DNA of 57,595 nt. Source: Pseudomonadota bacterium. Its GTDB lineage: Bacteria > Pseudomonadota > Gammaproteobacteria > Xanthomonadales > Xanthomonadaceae. The notes below the pieces were generated by a model that saw only the letters and a list, made by a program, of their open reading frames with translations, searched no databases and was not told the origin of the DNA. The first letter of the stretch is position 1. Every line of letters starts with the position of its first letter. A program made the translations under genes and the position numbers. The stretch spans positions 1 to 57,595 of the forward strand of contig JAEZCF010000149.1 of NCBI GenBank assembly GCA_023430045.1. The letters run 5' to 3'. Of the stretch, positions 14,453 through 22,379 are shown piece after piece.

Positions 14453-16159
14453 TCAACGCGCGGTGCGGGCCTGCTGGTCGGCCATGGCGCGGTCCAGTTC
14501 GGCCTGCAGGGCCTTCTGCCGCACCGGGGCGTCCAGCACGAACACCTTGATGCCGTGCGCCGGAACGTTGGCCTTGAGCGCGCCGCTGACTTTCAACGTG
14601 CCGCCGTCCAGGGCGTCGCGCCAGGTGCCCGCCTGCACGAAGCGCTTCACGTCCATGCTGACCGCCGCGTCACCCTTGTTCAACAGCACCAGTGCGGTCT
14701 GGCTGACATCGCCGTGCTGCAGCACGCGGAAGAACACCGCTTCATCGCCCTGCAGGCGTTCGTTCACCTGCAGCCCGCGCTGCAGGGCCGGCGTGACCTG
14801 GCGCAGCTTCGCCACGCGTTGCAGCGGCGCGAAGATCGGACTCTGCGGCGCAGCATCCACGCGCTGCTGGCCGAAGTAGGCCCGGTTGCCTGCATGTTCC
14901 GCACGGCCGCGCATGAAGCCGGTTTCCGACCCGTAGTACAGCACCGGGATGCCGCGTGCGGTAAACAACCAGTTGTTGGCATCGATGAAGCCGCTGTCGC
15001 TGGCATCCATGCGTGGCATGTCATGGTTGTCATAGAAGCTCATCAGCTCGTACGGGTTGGCGTACGGACCGCCGACAAGGTGCAGCGGTTCGGCCAGCGT
15101 CTCGAAGCCCTTGCCAGCGGTTCCAAACACGCTCTCCAGCGCACCACGCAGCGGGAAATCCAGCACGCTGACGTTCGCGTTCGCCTTCCAGGTATGCTCG
15201 GCGATCTTCGCCGCGTCGTAGTCGAACGCCTCACCGAACATGAACATGCCGGGGTGCTCGGCGCGGATCCGCGTGACGAACTCATGCCACCACGCATGCG
15301 GCAGCCAGCCGATGGTATCGATACGAAGCGCGTCCACGCCCTGCGCGGTCCACTGCAGGTAGGCGCCCACCAGATAATCCATCACCGCCGGATTGTGCTC
15401 GTTGAAGTCGCCCAGCTCGGCCAGGTTGCCATCGAAGATGGAACCCTTTTCCGCATCCACCGGACCGATGTTGTTGTAGAACGCGTGCAGCGGGTTGTGC
15501 GCGGGATCGAGTTCCTGCGGCGGCAGGTTCTGGTGGTCGGCGACCAGTTTTCCGTCCTTGTCGAAGATCTGCCCGAACTGCGGCTGCCGTTTCGGCATGG
15601 TCCATGCCGGCGAGCCGTGGTTGCCGACGATATCCAGCACCACCTTCAGGCGGGCATCGTGCAGGCCCTTGGTGAAGGCGGCGAAATCCAGCCCAGCGCT
15701 CGGCAGGTGTTCGTCCACCTTGTAGAAATTGATGCCCCAGTAACCGTGATAGCCGGTCTTGCCACGGTCGGTCAGCGTGCTGGTGCAGCTGATTTCCTTG
15801 CTGCCGGTGAACGCCTCATCGGGATTATCGACGATGGGGGTGATCCATACGGCCCCAAAGCCGAGATCGCGGATGTAGCCGGCGTTGTCCAGTACGCCCT
15901 TGAAATCGCCGCCCAGGTAGCCGATGTTGCCGTCCACCTTGTCCGGGCATGGCACCGGAATATCGAAGGTACGGTTCGCCCCGCCCTGGTCGCGGTGGTC
16001 GTTGGACGGATCGCCGTTGACGAAGCGGTCGGTCACCACGAAGTACACCGCATCGCTGGCGAAGGGCTCGGTGGTACCCACGTAGTCCGGACGCTGGACG
16101 GCGAGCGCCTGGCCGGCGAACAGGGCGAAACCTACTGCAATGGAAAGAGCCACACGCAT
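14453..16159 (-). CDS. Secreted GH13 alpha-amylase-type enzyme
   Basis: A 568-residue enzyme with signal peptide (MRVALSIAVGFALFAGQALA). The GH13 signatures are all present: DIVGNH, the nucleophile in DALRIDTIGW, the acid/base in MFGEAFD, and the third acid in FYDNHDMPRM. The early VYFVVTDRFVNGDPSNDHR and the GKTGYHGYWGINFY region resemble cyclomaltodextrinase/CGTase-like amylases that act on starch or maltodextrins. The start overlaps the transporter stop (TGATG). It is the last gene of a three-gene operon. It would cut alpha-1,4-glucans in the periplasm or outside the cell. Confidence 0.9.
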   Translation of the reverse strand: MRVALSIAVGFALFAGQALAVQRPDYVGTTEPFASDAVYFVVTDRFVNGDPSNDHRDQGGANRTFDIPVPCPDKVDGNIGYLGGDFKGVLDNAGYIRDLGFGAVWITPIVDNPDEAFTGSKEISCTSTLTDRGKTGYHGYWGINFYKVDEHLPSAGLDFAAFTKGLHDARLKVVLDIVGNHGSPAWTMPKRQPQFGQIFDKDGKLVADHQNLPPQELDPAHNPLHAFYNNIGPVDAEKGSIFDGNLAELGDFNEHNPAVMDYLVGAYLQWTAQGVDALRIDTIGWLPHAWWHEFVTRIRAEHPGMFMFGEAFDYDAAKIAEHTWKANANVSVLDFPLRGALESVFGTAGKGFETLAEPLHLVGGPYANPYELMSFYDNHDMPRMDASDSGFIDANNWLFTARGIPVLYYGSETGFMRGRAEHAGNRAYFGQQRVDAAPQSPIFAPLQRVAKLRQVTPALQRGLQVNERLQGDEAVFFRVLQHGDVSQTALVLLNKGDAAVSMDVKRFVQAGTWRDALDGGTLKVSGALKANVPAHGIKVFVLDAPVRQKALQAELDRAMADQQARTAR

Positions 16160-17658
16160 CACACCACCTCGGAACGGGAAGGAACCCGCAGTACGCACAG
16201 GCCTGCAACCAGCAGGCTGCAGCCGCCCAGTACCAGCACATGCATCGGCTGGCCACCCAGCCATGCACGCAGGGCGAAGCCGAGTGCGCTGGCCGCGACC
16301 AGCTGCGGGATCACGATGAAAAAGTTGAAGATGCCCATGTACACACCCATCTTCGCGGCCGGCACACTGTCCGACAGCAGGGCATAGGGCAAGGACAGGA
16401 TCGACGCCCACGCAAAACCGACGCCGACCATCGACAGCAGCAGCCAGTGCGGATCGTCGATGAACATCAGCGACACCAGCCCCGCTCCGCCCAGCCACAG
16501 GTTGACCAGGTGGCTCCAGCGCAGCCCGATGGCACGCACCATCAGCGGAATCAGCAGCGCCGCCAGGGCCGCGAAGCCGTTGTAGGCACCAAACAACACA
16601 CCCACCCAGTTGGCGCCTTCGTTGTAGGCGGCAGACTGCGGATCGGTGGAGCCGAAATGGGTTCCGGCCACTGCCGCCGTGGTGTATATCCACATGGCGA
16701 ACAAGGCGAACCACGAGAAGAACTGCACCCACGCAAGCCGCCGCATGGTGGCCGGCATGTTGCGCAGGTCGTCCACGATGGTGGCGATCATGTGCGTACC
16801 GGGCAGTACCCGTGCCACCGCCAGCAGCACGCCGTAGGCCGCGCACAGGCCGGCCAGCACGTACAGCATCCTGTCGCCGCCCTGCCAGGCGATCAATGCG
16901 GCGAGCACGACGCCCACCAGCAGCCACAGTACGATCTGCGCCCACGGCGGCACACCCCGTGCGGCAAGGACGTGTGCCTGCGGTGGCTCGGCATCGGCAA
17001 AGCCCGCCAGCTCCGTCGGCGAATATTCGCGCGTGCTGACCACTGTCCAGGTGATCGCAGCCAGCAACACCAGCGCGCCGAAGTAGAACGCATAGCGCAC
17101 GGTATCCGGCACCTGTCCCGGTGCGGCCGTGTTGGCGACCCCGAAGTGCGCAAGGATGAAGGGCAGGAAGCTGGCGACGATGGCACCCACGCCGATGAAG
17201 AAGCTCTGCATCGCAAAGCCGGTGGGCCGCTGCCGTGGCGCCAGCTGGTCGCCCACGAACGCGCGGAACGGCTCCATCGACACGTTGATGGAGGCATCCA
17301 GAACCCACAGGGTGCCTGCGGCGATCCACAACGTCGGCGAGTTTGGCATCACCAGCAGCGCCAGGGTGGTCAGCACCGCACCGATCATGAAGAACGGCCG
17401 CCGGCGTCCCCAGCGCGTCCAGGTGCGGTCGGACAGATAGCCGACCACCGGCTGCACCAGCAGTCCCGTCAGCGGTGCAGCGATCCATAGTCCCGGCACC
17501 GCTTCCATCGAGGCGCCGAGGGTTTCAAATATCCGGCTTGCGTTGGCGTTCTGCAGGGCAAAACCGAACTGGATGCCGAGGAATCCAAAGCACATGTTCC
17601 AGATCTGCCAGAACGACAGTTGCGGCTTGTCCGGACGGACCACGGCGGTGCGGCTCAT
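16159..17658 (-). CDS. MFS maltose/maltodextrin transporter (MalY-like)
   Basis: A 499-residue permease with about twelve hydrophobic helices. Between helices 2 and 3 is GYLSDRTWTRWGRRRPFF, the R-W-G-R-R-x-P pattern of the glycoside/sucrose-type proton symporters. Placed between glycosidases and near a TonB receptor, it should carry maltose or short maltodextrins across the inner membrane, like MalY of Caulobacter. The start overlaps the preceding stop codon by ATGA, and its own stop overlaps the amylase start, so translation of the three genes is coupled. Confidence 0.9.
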   Translation of the reverse strand: MSRTAVVRPDKPQLSFWQIWNMCFGFLGIQFGFALQNANASRIFETLGASMEAVPGLWIAAPLTGLLVQPVVGYLSDRTWTRWGRRRPFFMIGAVLTTLALLVMPNSPTLWIAAGTLWVLDASINVSMEPFRAFVGDQLAPRQRPTGFAMQSFFIGVGAIVASFLPFILAHFGVANTAAPGQVPDTVRYAFYFGALVLLAAITWTVVSTREYSPTELAGFADAEPPQAHVLAARGVPPWAQIVLWLLVGVVLAALIAWQGGDRMLYVLAGLCAAYGVLLAVARVLPGTHMIATIVDDLRNMPATMRRLAWVQFFSWFALFAMWIYTTAAVAGTHFGSTDPQSAAYNEGANWVGVLFGAYNGFAALAALLIPLMVRAIGLRWSHLVNLWLGGAGLVSLMFIDDPHWLLLSMVGVGFAWASILSLPYALLSDSVPAAKMGVYMGIFNFFIVIPQLVAASALGFALRAWLGGQPMHVLVLGGCSLLVAGLCVLRVPSRSEVV

Positions 17659-19865
17659 GGTGCCTCCCGTGCAGTGGCAGCGACGGGCGCCAGCAGCAGC
17701 GCCTTGACGTCGGCCTGGTTGAGCACGCCTGTGCGTCCGCCCTTGCCGCCGGTGTAGTGCGAAAAATGCTCCAGCGCGCTCATGTTGAAGCCTTCCTGCA
17801 GCGTCAGTTCGCATGTGCCTGCGGGTACGTCGAACTCGGCGGCGGTGGATTCCTGCACCGCCACGCTGTGCGGCATGACGATCGTATGCGTTGCCCCAGC
17901 CGTACCGCCGCAGTTGACCGCCAGCGTCTTCACCGCGGCGGTGATACCGGTGTTGATCGGGCCATTGGGGTTGTTGAACTGCAGACGCGCACGGACGCGG
18001 CCGGCAGCCGGCTGTGTCCATGACCACTGGCGTGTACCCGGCAGGCGCTGCTGCGGCCCCAGGCAGAGTGTCGGGCTGTGCAGCGATTCCAGTGCAGCGT
18101 CGCGGTGGGTCAGGCTGAAGCAGTGCTGCAGTCCGTCGTCACTGACCTGCACCGGACCGTTCTGCGCATTGACCGCAATGCCGTCGCGCCACAGCACGTG
18201 CCGGGTCGGGACAGGGATGGTCCAGCCGTTGGCGGTCTTCTTCGCGGCGGGTGCGGCAGGCGTGGTGGGGGCGTACGCGGCGGCATCAACGGAAGGCAGC
18301 CGATCACGCGACGGCGCTACCGGAGCATCACGATCCGGCACCAGCTGCACGGTGGTGGTGGTGCCGTTGCGCTGCACGTTGCCTGCTACCAGCAGCTCGC
18401 CGTGCAGGGTCTTCGGCTTGAGCAGCACGTAGCGCCTGCCATCCACCTGCAGTGAAATATTGTCTCGCGTCCCGAACAGCTGCGGCACCAGCGCCACCGG
18501 CAGTTTCGGTGTCACCTGGCCATCGGCTTCAACACCGAAGATGCCTTCCAGCACCATGTCCAGATAGCCGGCCACCGACCACAGCTGGCGTTCGGAGTTC
18601 ACCACCGGGCCGCTGAGGGTGCCTTCGTCGACATGGATCTTCTGCGTCAGCAGCTCGTAGTTTTCCATGTTGGAACCCGCCAGTGCGGCACCGCGCATCA
18701 GCGACTGCACTTCGCGGGTGATGCGTGGCGCATCATCCAGCCGCCGCGCGGCGCGCAGCGAGTACGCGCTGACGAACGGCCAGATCGCGCGGTTGTGGTA
18801 CACCGGCTGCTGGCCTTCCTGCGGCCACACCACCGGGCTGCCGGCGGCACTGGACGGATAGGCGTCCAGCGCGCGTCGTGCACGTTCGGCCGGCAGCACC
18901 CCGGCCAGCACGCCCAGCGAGGTCGCCAGCAGGTCGTACTTGGCATAGGGCACCGGATGTGCGGCTTCGCCGATGTAGCTCATGTACTGGCCGGCATCTT
19001 CGCGCCAGAAACGCGCGTCGATCCGCGGCGCCAGCGCATCGGCCCACGCCTTGTACTGCGAAGCGCGTTCGACATCGCCATGCTGCCCCGCCAGCTGCTC
19101 GCCCAGCCGCAGCGCCTGGTAATGCAGCACGTTGGTGGACAGCGCGAAGGAATCGCCGATGAAACGCACGTCCTCGCGCGTCCAGTCCGCATAGGTCTGC
19201 TCGCGCCAGTCCAGGAACGAAGTCTCGCCGCGGTACAGGCCCACGCGCTCGTCGAACACCATGACGCGATCCTGCGCGAGTGTGCCCTGCAGCGCCTGCC
19301 AGACCTGCCCGGCGAACGCCGTGTCGTCCAGCAGATGGCGTGCAGCCAGGAACCATACGACACGGTCGCTGCTGATCGGCCAGCTGCCGCCGGAGCCGGT
19401 GTCCTGCGCCACGAACAGGCCTTTCGTCCGGCCATCGCGGGCTTCGGACAATTTGAACTGCAGGGACTGCCGGGTGCGCTGCGGATCCAGCCGTGCCAGC
19501 GCCAGGTCGGCGGCGAAGCTGACATCGCGTGTCCATACGTAGGGCCAGTTGGCACCGGTCTTGAAGCATTCGCAGGGCACCGGACGGCCTTCGTCGAAGG
19601 ACGGATCGCGGATGGCATCCACACGGTCCTGGTCCATCTCCTGCTGCGCCAGCGCGAACAGCGCATCGAACATCGGGCTGGCGGTGTCGCTGCGCATCGG
19701 CTGCGCGGCGATGCGCACCTGGCGGTCGGGCGTGTGCAGCACGAAGCCGCCGCCGGCCACGGATTCGGCGCGCGCCTGGCGGCCGTCGAATTCCAGGTTG
19801 GCCGCATGCGCGACCGGACCCAGCGTCGTCGCGATGGCGACGGTCAGGCAGATCATCTTCAGCAT
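17655..19865 (-). CDS. Six-hairpin glycosidase-like protein
   Basis: A 736-residue exported protein with signal peptide (MLKMICLTVAIATTLGPVAHA). Residues about 40-520 look like an (alpha/alpha)6 barrel of the MGH1 type: NWPYVWTRDVSFAADLAL, then SWPISSDRVVWFLAARHLL and VYHNRAIWPFVSAYSLRAAR. The C-terminal 200 residues look like beta-sandwich, separated by a proline/alanine linker. Likely role: hydrolysis of an oligosaccharide linked to starch use; exact specificity cannot be read. I chose ATG 19865 for the signal peptide; the frame stays open to 20018. It heads the operon, divergent from the GH97 gene, with a LacI-type operator between. Confidence 0.82.
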   Translation of the reverse strand: MLKMICLTVAIATTLGPVAHAANLEFDGRQARAESVAGGGFVLHTPDRQVRIAAQPMRSDTASPMFDALFALAQQEMDQDRVDAIRDPSFDEGRPVPCECFKTGANWPYVWTRDVSFAADLALARLDPQRTRQSLQFKLSEARDGRTKGLFVAQDTGSGGSWPISSDRVVWFLAARHLLDDTAFAGQVWQALQGTLAQDRVMVFDERVGLYRGETSFLDWREQTYADWTREDVRFIGDSFALSTNVLHYQALRLGEQLAGQHGDVERASQYKAWADALAPRIDARFWREDAGQYMSYIGEAAHPVPYAKYDLLATSLGVLAGVLPAERARRALDAYPSSAAGSPVVWPQEGQQPVYHNRAIWPFVSAYSLRAARRLDDAPRITREVQSLMRGAALAGSNMENYELLTQKIHVDEGTLSGPVVNSERQLWSVAGYLDMVLEGIFGVEADGQVTPKLPVALVPQLFGTRDNISLQVDGRRYVLLKPKTLHGELLVAGNVQRNGTTTTVQLVPDRDAPVAPSRDRLPSVDAAAYAPTTPAAPAAKKTANGWTIPVPTRHVLWRDGIAVNAQNGPVQVSDDGLQHCFSLTHRDAALESLHSPTLCLGPQQRLPGTRQWSWTQPAAGRVRARLQFNNPNGPINTGITAAVKTLAVNCGGTAGATHTIVMPHSVAVQESTAAEFDVPAGTCELTLQEGFNMSALEHFSHYTGGKGGRTGVLNQADVKALLLAPVAATAREAP

Positions 19866-20013
19866 CGAAGCGGACGACCGGCTTGCGCCTGTCCCCCTCC
19901 CTCCCTCTTTGCATGTTGTAGGTCCCTGCCCGCCAGACGGCCGACCGGGTGCAACGCCTCCCTCAAGGCAGCGTACGGACATGGTAGACGGCAGGTGCCG
20001 GGGGTGGCCTGCC

Positions 20014-20027
20014 TGCATACGTATTCA
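20014..20027. promoter_or_regulatory. LacI-type operator 1 (TGCATACGTATTCA)
   Basis: A palindrome of form TGnATACGTATnCA in the gap between the divergent six-hairpin and GH97 genes. The same 14-mer occurs at 27174-27187 and, in reverse complement, at 22240-22253. Central CpG and dyad symmetry are typical of LacI-family sites. Confidence 0.8.
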
Positions 20028-20101
20028 TGGCATGCAGGGGCAGACACCGCGGAAGCGTGGGCTAAGGTCGGCGCAGTTGCCGCACCACCCTGGGAGGGGA
20101 A

Positions 20102-22156
20102 ATGTCGTTGTTCTCGTTGTTGCTGCGCGGTCGCCCCGCGCCCTGGCTGGGCCTGGCCCTGCTGCTCGCCAGCCCCGCGCTGCTGGCCGCCACCACTCCT
20201 TCGGCCAGCCTGGAATCTCCGGCGAAGATCCTGAAAGTGACGCTGCAGGTTGACGGCGGCACGGCCCGCTACCAGGTGCAGCGCCTGGGCGACGCGGTGA
20301 TTGCCGCATCGAAGCTGGGCTTTGAACTGCGTGATGGCCGGCTGGATCGTGATTTCGAGATCATCGGCAGCAGCACCCGCACGTTCGATGAAACCTGGGA
20401 ACAGCCTTGGGGCGAACGCCGGCTGACCCGCAACCACTACAACGAACTGACCGTATCGCTGCGCCAGACCACCGGTGCCAAACGCCGGCTGGACGTGGTG
20501 TTCCGGATATTCGATGACGGCGTGGGCTTCCGCTACGTGTTCCCGCAGCAGCCGGGGCTGGCCGAGGCGATCATCGACGAGGAACTGACTGAATTCGATA
20601 TCGCACAGCCTTCCACCGCGTGGTGGATTCCGGCCGGTGAGCCGATCCACTATGAATACCTGTACGCGCGCACGCCGCTGCAGGAAGTGCCGCTGGCACA
20701 TACCCCCATTACCCTGCGCAGCGATTCCGGCCTGCACGTGGCCATTCACGAAGCGGCCCTGGTGGACTATGCAGGCATGTGGCTGCGCCGCACCGAAGGT
20801 CAGCGCCTGCGGGCACAGCTTTCGCCTTCGGCCGACGGCTGGAAGGTCCGCCGCAGCCTGCCCTTCAGCACCCCGTGGCGTACGCTGCAGATCGCCGACC
20901 GCGCCGGTGGGCTGGTGGAATCGGACCTGGTGCTCAACCTCAACGAGCCGAACGTGCTGGGCGATGTCAGCTGGGTGAAGCCGTCGAAATATCTCGGCGT
21001 GTGGTGGTCCATGCACCTGGACCAGGAGAGCTGGGCCACCGGCGCGCGCCATGCCGCCACCACCGCGAAGACAAGGAAGGTCATCGATTTCGCCGCCGCG
21101 AACGGATTCCGCGGCGTGCTGGTGGAGGGCTGGAATCCCGGCTGGGATGGCAACTGGGTGGGGAATGGATACGACTTCGACTTCACCCGTCCCACCGCCG
21201 ATTTCGACATCAAGGCACTGGCCGCCTACGGCGCACGGAAAGGCGTACACCTGGTCGGACACCATGAAACCGGCTGCGCCATCGAACATTATGAAGACCA
21301 GCTGGGCGCGGCGCTGGACCTGTATGCGCGGCTGGGCGTGGACAGCTTCAAGACCGGCTATGTCTGTGACGATGGCCAGGTGGATCGGCGCGATCCTGCT
21401 GGCGGGCCGCTGCTGCGCGAGTGGCATGATGGCCAGTTCATGGCGCGCCATCACCTGAAGGTGGTGCAGGAAGCCGCGGCGCGGAAACTGGCGGTGAATC
21501 CGCACGAACCGATCAAGGACACCGGCCTGCGCCGCACCTACCCGAACTGGATTTCGCGTGAAGGCGCACGTGGCATGGAATACAACGCCTGGGGCCAGCC
21601 GCCGAATCCGCCGGAGCACGAGGTCAACCTGGTATTCACGCGCATGCTGTCCGGGCCGATGGATTACACGCCGGGCATCGTGTCGTTGAAAGGACGCAAC
21701 GGGCAGGCCATTCCCAGCACGCTGGCGCGCCAGCTGGCCCTTTACGTGGTGCTGTACAGCCCTATCCAGATGGCCGCCGACCTGCCCGAACATTATCTGC
21801 AGCACCGCGATGCATTCCAGTTCATCAAGGACGTGGCGGTGGACTGGGAACAGACACGCGTGCTGGACGGGGAAATCGGCGACTACGTGACCATCGTGCG
21901 CCGCGACCGCAACAGCCGCGACTGGTTCCTGGGCAGCATCACCGACGAACACGGCCGCGTGCTGCCGGTGTCGCTGGGTTTCCTGGAACCGGGCGTGCGC
22001 TATCGCGCCGAGATCTACCGCGACGGCGAAGGAGCGGACTTCCGCGACAACCCGTTCGCCTTCACACGCGAAGCCCGCGAAGTGACCAGCACCGACGCCC
22101 TCACCCTGGTGCTCGCCCCCGGCGGTGGCCAGGCCATCCGCTTCACCCCCCTCTGA
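20102..22156 (+). CDS. GH97 alpha-glucosidase (SusB-like)
   Basis: A 684-residue exported enzyme with signal peptide (LLLASPALLAA). The GH97 layout is clear: an N-terminal beta-sandwich with FRIFDDGVGFRYVF, a catalytic barrel with VEGWNPGWDGNW, GHHETGC and VNPHEPIKDTGLRRTYPNW, and a C-terminal beta domain. GH97 members release glucose from the non-reducing end of maltodextrins in the periplasm. A strong site GGGAGGGG precedes ATG 20102. The 19-nt leader CCTGGGAGGGGAAATGTCG is identical to that of the TonB receptor gene. Divergent from the glycosidase operon with a shared operator. Confidence 0.92.
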   Translation: MSLFSLLLRGRPAPWLGLALLLASPALLAATTPSASLESPAKILKVTLQVDGGTARYQVQRLGDAVIAASKLGFELRDGRLDRDFEIIGSSTRTFDETWEQPWGERRLTRNHYNELTVSLRQTTGAKRRLDVVFRIFDDGVGFRYVFPQQPGLAEAIIDEELTEFDIAQPSTAWWIPAGEPIHYEYLYARTPLQEVPLAHTPITLRSDSGLHVAIHEAALVDYAGMWLRRTEGQRLRAQLSPSADGWKVRRSLPFSTPWRTLQIADRAGGLVESDLVLNLNEPNVLGDVSWVKPSKYLGVWWSMHLDQESWATGARHAATTAKTRKVIDFAAANGFRGVLVEGWNPGWDGNWVGNGYDFDFTRPTADFDIKALAAYGARKGVHLVGHHETGCAIEHYEDQLGAALDLYARLGVDSFKTGYVCDDGQVDRRDPAGGPLLREWHDGQFMARHHLKVVQEAAARKLAVNPHEPIKDTGLRRTYPNWISREGARGMEYNAWGQPPNPPEHEVNLVFTRMLSGPMDYTPGIVSLKGRNGQAIPSTLARQLALYVVLYSPIQMAADLPEHYLQHRDAFQFIKDVAVDWEQTRVLDGEIGDYVTIVRRDRNSRDWFLGSITDEHGRVLPVSLGFLEPGVRYRAEIYRDGEGADFRDNPFAFTREAREVTSTDALTLVLAPGGGQAIRFTPL

Positions 22157-22209
22157 AAAAGGGGGACGGAGGAGGTTATTTGCAATTAACCACCTCCGTC
22201 CCCTTTTTC
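22156..22209. terminator. Long bidirectional hairpin terminator
   Basis: A-rich start, arms of about 22 bp (GGGGGACGGAGG facing CCTCCGTCCCC) around a TTATTTGCAATTAA-type AT-rich loop, ending in a T run. It starts at the GH97 stop codon. The GGGGACGGAGG arm resembles a repeat often seen between genes in Xanthomonadaceae, so it may be a mobile hairpin element acting as a terminator. Confidence 0.8.
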
Positions 22210-22223
22210 TGGAAGCGCTTACA
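22210..22223. promoter_or_regulatory. Second-type LacI/GalR palindrome (TGGAAGCGCTTACA)
   Basis: Matches the general LacI/GalR form TGnAAnCGnTTnCA. It lies 16 bp before operator 2 and about 155 bp upstream of the TonB receptor. The core AAGCGCTT differs from ATACGTAT, so a second regulator may act here. Confidence 0.6.
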
Positions 22224-22239
22224 GCGACCGAAGTTGCAT

Positions 22240-22253
22240 TGAATACGTATGCA
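22240..22253. promoter_or_regulatory. LacI-type operator 2 (TGAATACGTATGCA)
   Basis: Exact reverse complement of operators 1 and 3, about 127 bp upstream of the TonB receptor start. It ties the receptor to the same regulon as the GH97 and GH13 genes. Confidence 0.8.
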
Positions 22254-22379
22254 GGGCGATTCGCGCGGGCGACGCGCTGCATACCATAGCCACGCAGTCA
22301 GCGGCTATCACGCCGCGCCCCGTATCGGCACTTTCGATGCGGACCATATTTCGATTCGGCACCAAGCCTGGGAGGGGAA

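Noticed and set aside
14435..16387. Long plus-strand frame antisense to the amylase gene
   Set aside because: It is the mirror frame of a strong GH13 gene in high-GC DNA, rich in His, Gln and Arg, without any recognisable domain or ribosome site.
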